From: Fictibacillus enclensis
Lineage (GTDB): Bacteria > Bacillota > Bacilli > Bacillales > Fictibacillaceae
DNA length: 64,000 nucleotides
Assembly (NCBI RefSeq): GCF_001457035.1
Contig: NZ_KQ758617.1
Location: forward strand, 1,240,001 to 1,304,000
Direction of reading: 5' to 3'
Of the stretch, positions 54,419 to 61,908 are shown piece after piece. The notes beneath the pieces are model-generated. The model did not search any database and was not told where the DNA came from. It worked only from the letters and a program-made list of their open reading frames with translations. Positions within the stretch are counted from its first letter, which is position 1, and every line of letters begins with the position of its first letter. The position numbers and the translations under genes are program-made.

Positions 54419-56176
54419 ATGTTGGGCTTGAATGTGTTTATGGATTTGATGTGGTACTTTAAACAGGAAAAAAGAAGGTACCTGACCGGAATTGCTTTGC
54501 TTGCGCTTGTGTCGCTGTGCCTTCTGGTTCCGCCAAAAATCATTGGCTATACGGTTGATCGTATAAAAAGTAATTCGTTGACCGGAAAACAGCTGGGGAG
54601 TTACATGCTGATTCTGGCGTTGGTCGCGGTTATTGTATACTTATTGCGTTTTTTCTGGAGAGTTCTGATTTACGGAGCCTCCATTCAACTGGCTTTGCTG
54701 CTGAGGAACCGGCTTTATACCCATTTTACGAACATGTCCCCCCGCTTTTATCAAAAAAAGAGAGTAGGAGATTTGATGGCCCACTCCACCAATGATCTCC
54801 AGGCGATTCAGCAAACAGCAGGGGACGGGGTGCTGACGCTCGTTGATTCCTCGATGATGGGTGGTTTTACGCTGATTACGATGGCTGCTACCATCAGCTG
54901 GAAGTTGACGCTCATCAGTCTGCTCCCGCTTCCGGTCATGGCCTGGTCAACCAGCCGGTATGGTAGCATGCTGCACGAGCGCTTCCATAAAGCGCAGGAA
55001 GCTTTCTCTGAGATGAACGATAAAGTGCAGGAAAGCATTTCGGGAGCACGGGTCATCAAAGCGTTTGGACAGGAAGAGCAGGACGTGGATGCCTTCAAAG
55101 CATTATCGAAGGATGTAGTCCAAAAAAACATTTCCGTGGCCAAGGTGGATGCTTTGTTTGATCCGACGATATCTCTCGTTGTCGGCGTTTCTTTTTTTCT
55201 TGCGGTTTCCTATGGCTCTTCCCTTGTTATAAACGGAGAGCTCACGATCGGACAGCTTGTCTCTTTTACAAGCTACCTTGGTCTCCTGATCTGGCCAATG
55301 CTGGCATTTGGCTGGTTGTTTAATATTGTTGAAAGAGGAAGAGCTTCCTATGACCGCGTGACAGATCTATTAAAAGTTAATGACGTGATCTCTGAAAAAG
55401 AGGATGGATTACAGGAGCCGCCTGCCGGATCGATCGAGATGAAGCTGACATCTTTTTCATATGATGAAAATGGTCCAGCGGCTCTAAAGGACATTTACTT
55501 TGAACTGGCGGCAGGGAAAACCATGGGGATTGTCGGCAAGACAGGCAGCGGAAAAACGACCCTCTGCCGGCTATTGCTCAAAGAGTTTCAAGTGGGAGAT
55601 CATCAGATCATACTGGCCGGACATGATATAAACGATTATCGTCTTCATGCGGTAAGAGAAGCCATCGGGTATGTGCCGCAGGACCATTTTCTCTTTTCTG
55701 CAACTGTTGCTGAGAATATTGCCTTTGGAAAATATCATGCTTCCTTTCAAGAAATCAAACAGGCATCAAAGGATGCGGCCGTTTACGAGGATATCGTTCA
55801 ATTTAAAGACGAGTTTGAAACGGTCGTGGGCGAGCGAGGCGTGACTCTCTCCGGCGGGCAGAAACAGCGGATTTCCATCGCGCGTGCCCTGCTAACCGAT
55901 CCCGAGCTGCTTATTCTTGATGATTCCCTGTCGGCCGTTGATGCCAGGACAGAAGAAAACATTCTGAAAAACCTGAAAGGCAAGCGGAAAGATAAAACGA
56001 CGATCATTACCGCTCACAGACTGTCTAGTGTGGATCATGCCGATCTGATCATTGTGCTGGATGAAGGCAGGATAATCCAAAAAGGAATACATGAAGAACT
56101 GATTGCAATTCCTGGATGGTACAGGGATACGTACGAAAGCCAGGCATTGGAATCATTGATCGCAAAAGGAGGATGA
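54419..56176 (+). CDS. ABC exporter half-transporter A (heterodimeric, degenerate ATPase site)
   Basis: 585 residues: six membrane helices, then an ATPase domain with Walker A GKTGSGKT, signature LSGGQKQRISIARAL and Walker B LLILDDSLSAVD. The Asp after the Walker B aspartate, in place of the catalytic Glu, marks the degenerate partner of heterodimeric exporters such as YheI/YheH (BmrC/BmrD). Its stop overlaps the second gene. Likely multidrug or lipid-type exporter; substrate unknown. Confidence 0.9.
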   Translation: MLGLNVFMDLMWYFKQEKRRYLTGIALLALVSLCLLVPPKIIGYTVDRIKSNSLTGKQLGSYMLILALVAVIVYLLRFFWRVLIYGASIQLALLLRNRLYTHFTNMSPRFYQKKRVGDLMAHSTNDLQAIQQTAGDGVLTLVDSSMMGGFTLITMAATISWKLTLISLLPLPVMAWSTSRYGSMLHERFHKAQEAFSEMNDKVQESISGARVIKAFGQEEQDVDAFKALSKDVVQKNISVAKVDALFDPTISLVVGVSFFLAVSYGSSLVINGELTIGQLVSFTSYLGLLIWPMLAFGWLFNIVERGRASYDRVTDLLKVNDVISEKEDGLQEPPAGSIEMKLTSFSYDENGPAALKDIYFELAAGKTMGIVGKTGSGKTTLCRLLLKEFQVGDHQIILAGHDINDYRLHAVREAIGYVPQDHFLFSATVAENIAFGKYHASFQEIKQASKDAAVYEDIVQFKDEFETVVGERGVTLSGGQKQRISIARALLTDPELLILDDSLSAVDARTEENILKNLKGKRKDKTTIITAHRLSSVDHADLIIVLDEGRIIQKGIHEELIAIPGWYRDTYESQALESLIAKGG

Positions 56177-56178
56177 AC

Positions 56179-57963
56179 ATGGATCGGACAAATACGGAAG
56201 AAATCAAGCAGCGGGCTGTGTTCAACCGGCTTCTCTCTTATTTAAAACGCGATCAGAAAAGGCTCATTTTAGCTTTTGTACTGTTGATAATCGCGACGGG
56301 AACCGATCTTCTCGGTCCGATACTTATTAAAGTATTTATTGATGATCACCTGACACCGCGAAATTTTGATCATACCATCATACTCCTTCTGGCGTTGGGA
56401 TACATCAGTATTATTGTATTGTCATGTATTCTGAATTACATACAGCTTGTTTTGTTTCAAACGGCCGCCATGAACATCATTCAGAGCATGAGAATCGATG
56501 TGTTTACGAAGGTGCATGGCCTGGGGCTTCGTTTTTTTGACCGTACACCTGTAGGGAGTCTTGTTTCAAAAATAACGAACGACACAGAAGCGATCAAGGA
56601 TTTTTATGTGAGTGTTCTTTCCGCGTTTGTCCAGAATATCGTATATTTAGCAGGCATATTTATCGCGATGTTTTACTTGAATGTAAAATTGGGATTATTC
56701 TGCCTGGTGCTGTTGCCGGTGATTGCTTTCATCATGGTCTTGTACCGAAAATTCAGCTCCCAATCGTTTTTGCATATGCGCGAAAAACTCAGTGAACTGA
56801 ATGCCAAGCTTAATGAGTCGCTGCAGGGAATGAGCATTGTCCAAGTCTTTAACCAGCAGAAGCGGCTCAAAAAAGAGTTTGCGGATGTGAACCGGGAACA
56901 TAATGAAGCATGGATGAAAAATATTAAATACAATGGCCTATTGCTTAGGCCCGCGGTGGATCTTGTGTATGTTCTCGCCATCATGATTGTTCTTTCATTT
57001 TTTGGTATCAAATCATTTTCGAGCCCGGTTGAAATTGGCGTCATTTATGCGTTCGTCAATTATATGGACCGCTTTTTTGAACCCGTCAACATGCTCATGA
57101 TGAGGCTGTCGATGTTTCAGCAGGCCATTATTGCCGGAGGCAGGATGTTTGAACTGCTGGACGAAAATGATAAAGCTCCAGGGGCAGAGGGCGGCCGTCA
57201 TCCTGTCATTACGGAGGGGGCCATTGAGTTTAAAAATGTTACGTTCTCCTATGATGGCAAGCACCCTGTTCTAAAAAATATTTCGTTTCATGCCCGCCCC
57301 GGTGAAACGGTGGCACTTGTCGGGCATACCGGCAGCGGCAAAAGCTCGATCACCAATTTGTTGATGAGGTTTTATGAACTGGGGCAGGGAGAGATTACAA
57401 TCGATTCGGTTCCGCTGTCATTTTACGATAATCATGAATTAAGAAGCAAAATGGGACTGGTACTGCAAGACTCATTTCTTTTTGCCGGTACTATCTCTCA
57501 TAACATCTCCTTATTCAATACGAACATTACAAGGGAGCGGGTGAAGGAGGCAGCGGCTTTCGTACAGGCTTCCGAATTTATCGAAAAATTGCCAGAAGGT
57601 TATGATCAGGAAATCGGCGAGAGGGGGTCGACCTTCTCTACTGGTCAGCGCCAGCTCATTACATTTGCCCGTACGATGGCTTTTGAGCCTAAGATCCTTA
57701 TTCTGGATGAAGCCACCGCGAATATCGATACGCAAACAGAAGATGCGATTCAGCATGCCCTGCAAAAGATGAGGGCAGGAAGAACCACCATCGCCATTGC
57801 CCACCGGCTGTCAACCATTCAGGATGCCGACCAGATTCTTGTCCTTCACAAAGGAGAAATTGTGGAACGGGGAACTCACCAGCAATTGATTCAAATGAAA
57901 GGGCTTTATTATAAAATGTATGCTCTTCAACAAAAAGACAAACTTTCAGAAGAGGTGGGCTAG
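56179..57963 (+). CDS. ABC exporter half-transporter B (heterodimeric, catalytic Glu present)
   Basis: 594 residues from the ATG at 56179, six bases after GGAGG; an ATG at 56173 overlaps the upstream TGA. Six membrane helices, Walker A GHTGSGKS, signature altered to STGQRQ, Walker B ILILDEATANID with the catalytic Glu. With the upstream protein it makes one complete ATP site, the usual asymmetric layout (YheH/BmrD-like). Confidence 0.9.
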   Translation: MDRTNTEEIKQRAVFNRLLSYLKRDQKRLILAFVLLIIATGTDLLGPILIKVFIDDHLTPRNFDHTIILLLALGYISIIVLSCILNYIQLVLFQTAAMNIIQSMRIDVFTKVHGLGLRFFDRTPVGSLVSKITNDTEAIKDFYVSVLSAFVQNIVYLAGIFIAMFYLNVKLGLFCLVLLPVIAFIMVLYRKFSSQSFLHMREKLSELNAKLNESLQGMSIVQVFNQQKRLKKEFADVNREHNEAWMKNIKYNGLLLRPAVDLVYVLAIMIVLSFFGIKSFSSPVEIGVIYAFVNYMDRFFEPVNMLMMRLSMFQQAIIAGGRMFELLDENDKAPGAEGGRHPVITEGAIEFKNVTFSYDGKHPVLKNISFHARPGETVALVGHTGSGKSSITNLLMRFYELGQGEITIDSVPLSFYDNHELRSKMGLVLQDSFLFAGTISHNISLFNTNITRERVKEAAAFVQASEFIEKLPEGYDQEIGERGSTFSTGQRQLITFARTMAFEPKILILDEATANIDTQTEDAIQHALQKMRAGRTTIAIAHRLSTIQDADQILVLHKGEIVERGTHQQLIQMKGLYYKMYALQQKDKLSEEVG

Positions 57964-58038
57964 AAAATCCTTTTTTCATTGAAGAACAGGTCCACTTTCA
58001 TTTAAACTTAAAGTATTACATATAGAGGAGTCGACACA

Positions 58039-58746
58039 ATGGACTTAAATATTTGGCTCGCTTTCGGAGCAGGATTGCTTTCCTTCATTTCACCCTGCTG
58101 TCTGCCGCTTTATCCAGCCTTTCTTTCCTACATCACCGGTATCTCGGTCCGGGATCTGAAAGAAGAACATGGGATGAAAAAGAAGCAGGCGCTGCTGCAC
58201 ACGTTTTATTTCCTGCTCGGATTTTCTATTATATTCTTCGTGCTTGGACTATCGTCATCCTACATCGGCGGTCTGTTTGCGCAATACAAAGATTTCCTCC
58301 GTCAGTTTGGCGCTATTATCATCGTCGTTTTTGGACTTCTGGTGCTTGGCGTATTTCAGCCTGCTTTTTTAATGAAAGACAGGAAGCTCACATTTAGAAA
58401 CCGGCCGACGGGATATCTGGGTTCAGTGTTGATCGGAATTGGATTCTCTGCCGGATGGACACCGTGTACCGGACCCATCCTCGGTGCGGTGATTGCACTC
58501 GCGGTCTCCAACCCGGGAGCCGGTATGCTGTATATGGGCTGCTATGTGCTCGGTTTTGCTGTTCCGTTTTTCTTTTTAAGCTTCTTTTTGGATAAACTAA
58601 GCAGTATTAAACGGTACAATGTGCAGATCATGAAATCAGGCGGTTTTCTTATGGTTGCCATGGGGGTCGTGTTATACTTTGATTGGATGACGAAAGTTAC
58701 TTCATTTCTTGTGAACCGGGTGTTTGGCGGCTTTCAAGGATTTTAG
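58039..58746 (+). CDS. ccdA: Cytochrome c biogenesis thiol-disulfide transporter CcdA
   Basis: 235 residues, the same length as in B. subtilis, six membrane helices. The redox cysteines are in SPCCLPLYP and GWTPCTGP. Passes electrons from cytoplasmic thioredoxin to extracytoplasmic thiol proteins for cytochrome c and spore synthesis. ATG follows AGAGGAG. Confidence 0.93.
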   Translation: MDLNIWLAFGAGLLSFISPCCLPLYPAFLSYITGISVRDLKEEHGMKKKQALLHTFYFLLGFSIIFFVLGLSSSYIGGLFAQYKDFLRQFGAIIIVVFGLLVLGVFQPAFLMKDRKLTFRNRPTGYLGSVLIGIGFSAGWTPCTGPILGAVIALAVSNPGAGMLYMGCYVLGFAVPFFFLSFFLDKLSSIKRYNVQIMKSGGFLMVAMGVVLYFDWMTKVTSFLVNRVFGGFQGF

Positions 58747-58757
58747 GGAGGTACAGC

Positions 58758-59201
58758 TTGGAGAGAAGCAGTAACGATCTTATTTTAAAAACCACCACAA
58801 ATATTATCGTGTTTATCATTCTTGCTTTTTCGGTCAATTCTTTTTTCTCCGGCCATAACGCGCCGGGCGGGGGATTTATTGGAGGATTGATGGGAGCCGG
58901 AGCGATTGTTCTTTTATATCTGGCATACGGTATCGGGCCGATCAATCGTGTGATTCCGGTGAATTATCGAATTGTGCTCGCAGCGGGCCTTTTAATTGCT
59001 TTTTTGACAGGCATGGGCTCGTTTGTGTTTGGCGTTCCGTTTTTAAGCCATTCATTTGGACACTTTCACCTGCCGCTGCTCGGTGATACTGAGCTTGCCA
59101 CAGCCATGCTGTTTGATCTTGGCGTTTATCTGACGGTCCTTGGCGTAACCATGACAATTATCTTATCGATCGCAGAGGATGATGGGGATACATCCGATTA
59201 A
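58758..59201 (+). CDS. MrpB/MnhB-like cation antiporter subunit (standalone)
   Basis: 147 residues from the TTG at 58758 behind GGGAGG, 11 bp after ccdA. Four membrane helices with the MnhB signature NSFFSGHNAPGGGFIGGL. MrpB is normally one of seven subunits of Mrp Na+/H+ antiporters; no other mrp gene is in the window. In this place it may have a different role, or complement an Mrp complex encoded elsewhere. Confidence 0.88.
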   Translation: MERSSNDLILKTTTNIIVFIILAFSVNSFFSGHNAPGGGFIGGLMGAGAIVLLYLAYGIGPINRVIPVNYRIVLAAGLLIAFLTGMGSFVFGVPFLSHSFGHFHLPLLGDTELATAMLFDLGVYLTVLGVTMTIILSIAEDDGDTSD

Positions 59202-59215
59202 GAAAGAAGGAAAGA

Positions 59216-59674
59216 ATGTTGTTCTTCATTGCGAGCAGTATTTTGGCAGCTGTCATGGCTGTAACTGTTATTTTTGTTCGTTTAAAAGCTACGAAAAAAC
59301 CGGCTTCTTTAAAAAAAATTATCCTGCCTCCGTTTTTCATGTCGACCGGCTTTCTGATGTTTGTGGTTCCCGTGTTTCGGGTCACATGGATGGAAGCAGG
59401 GGAGGCCTTTCTGGTAGGCTGTCTTTTTTCCATATTCCTTATCAAAACGAGTAAGTTTGAGAAGAGGGGAGGGGAAGTCTACCTGATCCGGTCCAAGGCG
59501 TTTGCCGCGATTTTGATCATTTTGTTTTTGGTCCGTATGGCGATGAAAACCTACCTTGGACATCAGATCTCTTATCCGGAAACGAGCGGGTTGTTTTTTA
59601 TCGTGGCGTTTGGCATGATCCTCCCCTGGAGGGTTGCCATGTATTTTGGCTACAAAAAAGTGCTGCAATCATAA
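59216..59674 (+). CDS. ccdC: CcdC-family membrane protein (YneJ-like)
   Basis: 152 residues, five membrane helices, DUF1453-like. FFMSTGFLMFVVP and the region around YLIRSKAFAAIL match CcdC proteins, encoded near ccdA in Bacillus. ATG behind AAGGAAAG, 14 bp after mrpB, so the three genes form one operon. The yneI gene usually found between ccdA and ccdC is missing. Confidence 0.85.
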   Translation: MLFFIASSILAAVMAVTVIFVRLKATKKPASLKKIILPPFFMSTGFLMFVVPVFRVTWMEAGEAFLVGCLFSIFLIKTSKFEKRGGEVYLIRSKAFAAILIILFLVRMAMKTYLGHQISYPETSGLFFIVAFGMILPWRVAMYFGYKKVLQS

Positions 59675-59675
59675 A

Positions 59676-59711
59676 AAACTCGATCACCAATTGGTGGTCG
59701 AGTTTTTTATT
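59676..59711. terminator. Bidirectional terminator between ccdC and the yneK-like gene
   Basis: ACTCGATCACCAATTGGTGG and TCGAGT form a long stem with A and T runs on both sides. Confidence 0.85.
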
Positions 59712-60135
59712 ATCCCAGTAAGCTCCGGTAAGGGGAGAGGTCGATCTGCTTTTCGTTTAGTTTTTTAACCAGCCATTTGTGGTCGCGTTTGGGAGTTGCA
59801 ATAATGTAACCGCGAACAATCAAATCCTGAGTCATCACCGAAGCTTTTTCGGTCATGGCAAGTTCCCCGATTTTCCCTGCTATCTTTTCGCGTGCCACGT
59901 CCCGAAACAATTCGGGTACCGGTGAGACGAGTTCTTCCAAAAATTCCTTTTGTTTTGGTGTCCATAGGTGTTTCGTTTGGGAGATGTAATACTCCTGCCA
60001 ATCAAGTATGGACCTGCCGTCTTCTTTCGGAAGCCGTTTTAAAAACTTCCGAAACATAAAATATCCGCCGATCGCAAACATGGAGATTAAAAAAATGGTC
60101 CAAAGTGCGATGAACAAAAAAAAGCCTGTAGACAT
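59710..60135 (-). CDS. yneK: DUF2621 membrane-anchored protein, YneK-like
   Basis: 141 residues from the ATG at 60135 (MSTGFFLFIALWT) behind GGGGTGA. One N-terminal membrane helix, then a soluble helical domain (DWQEYYISQTKHLWTP, VAREKIAGKIGELA). Same position relative to ccdA/ccdC as B. subtilis yneK. Unknown function. Confidence 0.8.
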   Translation of the reverse strand: MSTGFFLFIALWTIFLISMFAIGGYFMFRKFLKRLPKEDGRSILDWQEYYISQTKHLWTPKQKEFLEELVSPVPELFRDVAREKIAGKIGELAMTEKASVMTQDLIVRGYIIATPKRDHKWLVKKLNEKQIDLSPYRSLLG

Positions 60136-60626
60136 GTTTGTCACCCCGATCGTATGGTTGCCAGAAACCACATTATGTATCCTTTCTTCATTATATAGGG
60201 GGAAAGTGCATTAAATCAATATCCATCTGTCAGTGAGTGTAGAGAGGGGAGGGGCTCGGGAAATAATTCAAAACGACAGCAAACGACATGGTTTTTAGAC
60301 TATAACAGATAAGAAATTCAAACTATAACAGTTTGCAGGTTGGTACAGAAGGTTATAAACAATGATACAGGGTGAGTTGTGGATAAGTGTGAATAACCGA
60401 AACTGTGGATAAACATGGGGAAAACTCGGTATGCATAAATATTCACCACTGCATAAAACAAATATACATTGATGCATAAAATTGGTTTTGTTTCGGACGA
60501 AAGGGAACGATACCCCCCTATTGTGTATTGGGTTTGGGAAATAATAGGTCCTCGGCTTGACTTCTATCCATCAGCAAGGGTACGCTGTCCGTACAAGTAA
60601 TCATTTTTATGGAGGTGCGTTTAAGC
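60136..60626. other. Long intergenic region with DnaA box cluster
   Basis: About 490 bp without a gene. It contains repeated ACTATAACAG and GCATAAA motifs and the three DnaA boxes listed separately; AT-rich flanks. Confidence 0.6.
60378..60412. promoter_or_regulatory. Cluster of three DnaA boxes
   Basis: TGTGGATAA (60378), TGTGAATAA (60388) and TGTGGATAA (60404) are three exact 9-mers of the DnaA box TTATNCACA, all in the same orientation within 35 bp. A fourth near-match, TTATAAACA, lies at 60353. Confidence 0.8.
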
Positions 60627-61163
60627 GTGCGGTTGAAAAATAAACGAGTTTTAAGTTTTGTGCACCATGACTTTGAAGATCTGGAATTATGGTATCCGAT
60701 TTTGCGTTTGCAGGAAGAAGGAGCTTCCGTGGAACTTGCCGGGGAAAAAGCAGGAGAAGTATACAAAGGAAAATACGGAGTGCCGGCCACTGCTCAGCTT
60801 CCGTTTGATGACGTTGATCCGGCAAATTATGATGCGCTGCTCGTTCCGGGAGGCTGGGCGCCGGACAAGCTGAGACGTTTTCCGAAAGTGATCGAAATCG
60901 TGAGGCACATGGAAAAACACCACAAGCCGATCGGACAGATTTGTCACGCGGGATGGGTGCTGATTTCCGCTAAAATTCTTAAAGGCAAAAAGGTAACAAG
61001 CACACCTGGAATTAAGGATGATATGGAGAATGCAGGTGCGGAGTGGCGCGATGAAGCCGTAGTGGTTGACGGTCATTTGGTTTCAAGCCGCCGTCCGCCG
61101 GACCTGCCGCCATATGTGAAAGCATTTGCCGATGTGATTGCAGGGGATTACGAGAGACAATAA
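60627..61163 (+). CDS. DJ-1/PfpI-family protein (type 1 glutamine amidotransferase-like)
   Basis: 178 residues from the GTG at 60627, eight bases after GGAGGTG. The nucleophile elbow is GQICHAGW (Cys followed by His), and ALLVPGGWAPDKLRR is the conserved loop. PfpI-like proteins act as peptidases, glyoxalases or deglycases; which applies is unclear. Monocistronic with its own terminator. Confidence 0.87.
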   Translation: MRLKNKRVLSFVHHDFEDLELWYPILRLQEEGASVELAGEKAGEVYKGKYGVPATAQLPFDDVDPANYDALLVPGGWAPDKLRRFPKVIEIVRHMEKHHKPIGQICHAGWVLISAKILKGKKVTSTPGIKDDMENAGAEWRDEAVVVDGHLVSSRRPPDLPPYVKAFADVIAGDYERQ

Positions 61164-61166
61164 AAA

Positions 61167-61194
61167 AAGAAGGCGGCGCTGCCGTCTTCTTTTT
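61167..61194 (+). terminator. Terminator of the PfpI-family gene
   Basis: AGAAGGCGGC and GCCGTCTTCT around a short loop, followed by T. Confidence 0.8.
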
Positions 61195-61225
61195 ATCTTT
61201 TTATTTATGATCTAATCATTTATAT

Positions 61226-61322
61226 TGGCGGGACCATGTGGGAATCGAACCCACCGGAGACGGCACGCGCCTCCCAAAAAGTTTTGAAGACTCAGGCAAG
61301 CACCAGCTACGCTTCTGGCCCC
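61226..61322 (-). tRNA. selC: tRNA-Sec (anticodon UCA)
   Basis: 97 nt on the minus strand. 5' acceptor GGGGCCAG pairs with ATGGTCCC (one wobble, one mismatch at the inner end), discriminator G and encoded CCA. T arm GTGGG-TTCGATT-CCCAC is perfect; the D arm has AAGC/GCTT; the anticodon loop is CTTCAAA with anticodon TCA (plus-strand 61285-61287); and there is a long variable arm (GGGAGGC...GCCGTCTCC). Eight-bp acceptor, extended arm and UCA anticodon are specific to selenocysteine tRNA. selB lies 0.6 kb away on the other strand. Confidence 0.92.
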
Positions 61323-61334
61323 GAGACAGTAACT

Positions 61335-61502
61335 TTATTTTTTGATCAGTTCTTCTTCAAAATAAAAAGTTGAAGGGTTTTCTTTTACCACATAAGAATA
61401 GCGTTTCATATTTTTGATAAATTTGCAGCGTAATACTGTAACCATCTCATCGGTTGCTTTGATTTTAACGGATTCTCCCGCGGTATACAGGTTTGTTTTC
61501 AG
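61335..61502 (-). CDS. Small conserved-looking protein, 55 residues, apparent CTG start
   Basis: Minus-strand frame starting CTG-AAA-ACA, with AAAGGAGAG seven bases before. Protein reads KTNLYTAGESVKIKATDEM, then VLRCKFIKNMKRYSYVVKEN and ends FYFEEELIKK. It has a beta-barrel-like, basic pattern. No ATG, GTG or TTG lies closer. The stop is 12 bp before selC on the same strand. Unknown function. Confidence 0.55.
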   Translation of the reverse strand: MKTNLYTAGESVKIKATDEMVTVLRCKFIKNMKRYSYVVKENPSTFYFEEELIKK

Positions 61503-61567
61503 TTTCGCTCTCTCCTTTGTTCATTATAAAAATTAATTATTCTTGACGTGAAAAAAGAGTGAAGAAT

Positions 61568-61786
61568 TCACTCTTTTACTACTTTCCAGTCATATAAATC
61601 TTCAACCTGGCAGTCAAGTTCTTTTGCGATGGCCATTGCATTGCTCAAGCTCATAACTTTTTTAGATTGATAATCGTTTAATTGATCCACTGAAATATTC
61701 GTACTTTTAGAAAGAGCTTCAATCTTCATTTTTTTCTTCGCGATCAATGATTTCAGGTTGCTTTTCTTCGGCTTATAATTGCTCAA
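61568..61786 (-). CDS. Small XRE-type helix-turn-helix protein
   Basis: 72 residues from a TTG with GAGGTGG upstream. IAKKKMKIEALSKSTNISVDQL and SNAMAIAKELDCQVEDLYDW give the HTH_3 helices; the basic N-terminal tail (MSNYKPKKSNLKS) is additional. Regulator of unknown target; next upstream gene on the minus strand of the CTG-start gene. Confidence 0.75.
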   Translation of the reverse strand: MSNYKPKKSNLKSLIAKKKMKIEALSKSTNISVDQLNDYQSKKVMSLSNAMAIAKELDCQVEDLYDWKVVKE

Positions 61787-61908
61787 AACGCCACCTCACT
61801 TTTATTAAGTATAGCACAATGCAGGCAGGATAGATAGTTTTGATAACATGATGACTGTACGGCATGATAAAATGAACCCAAATGAAAACAAAAAGGGAGG
61901 CGGGAACT

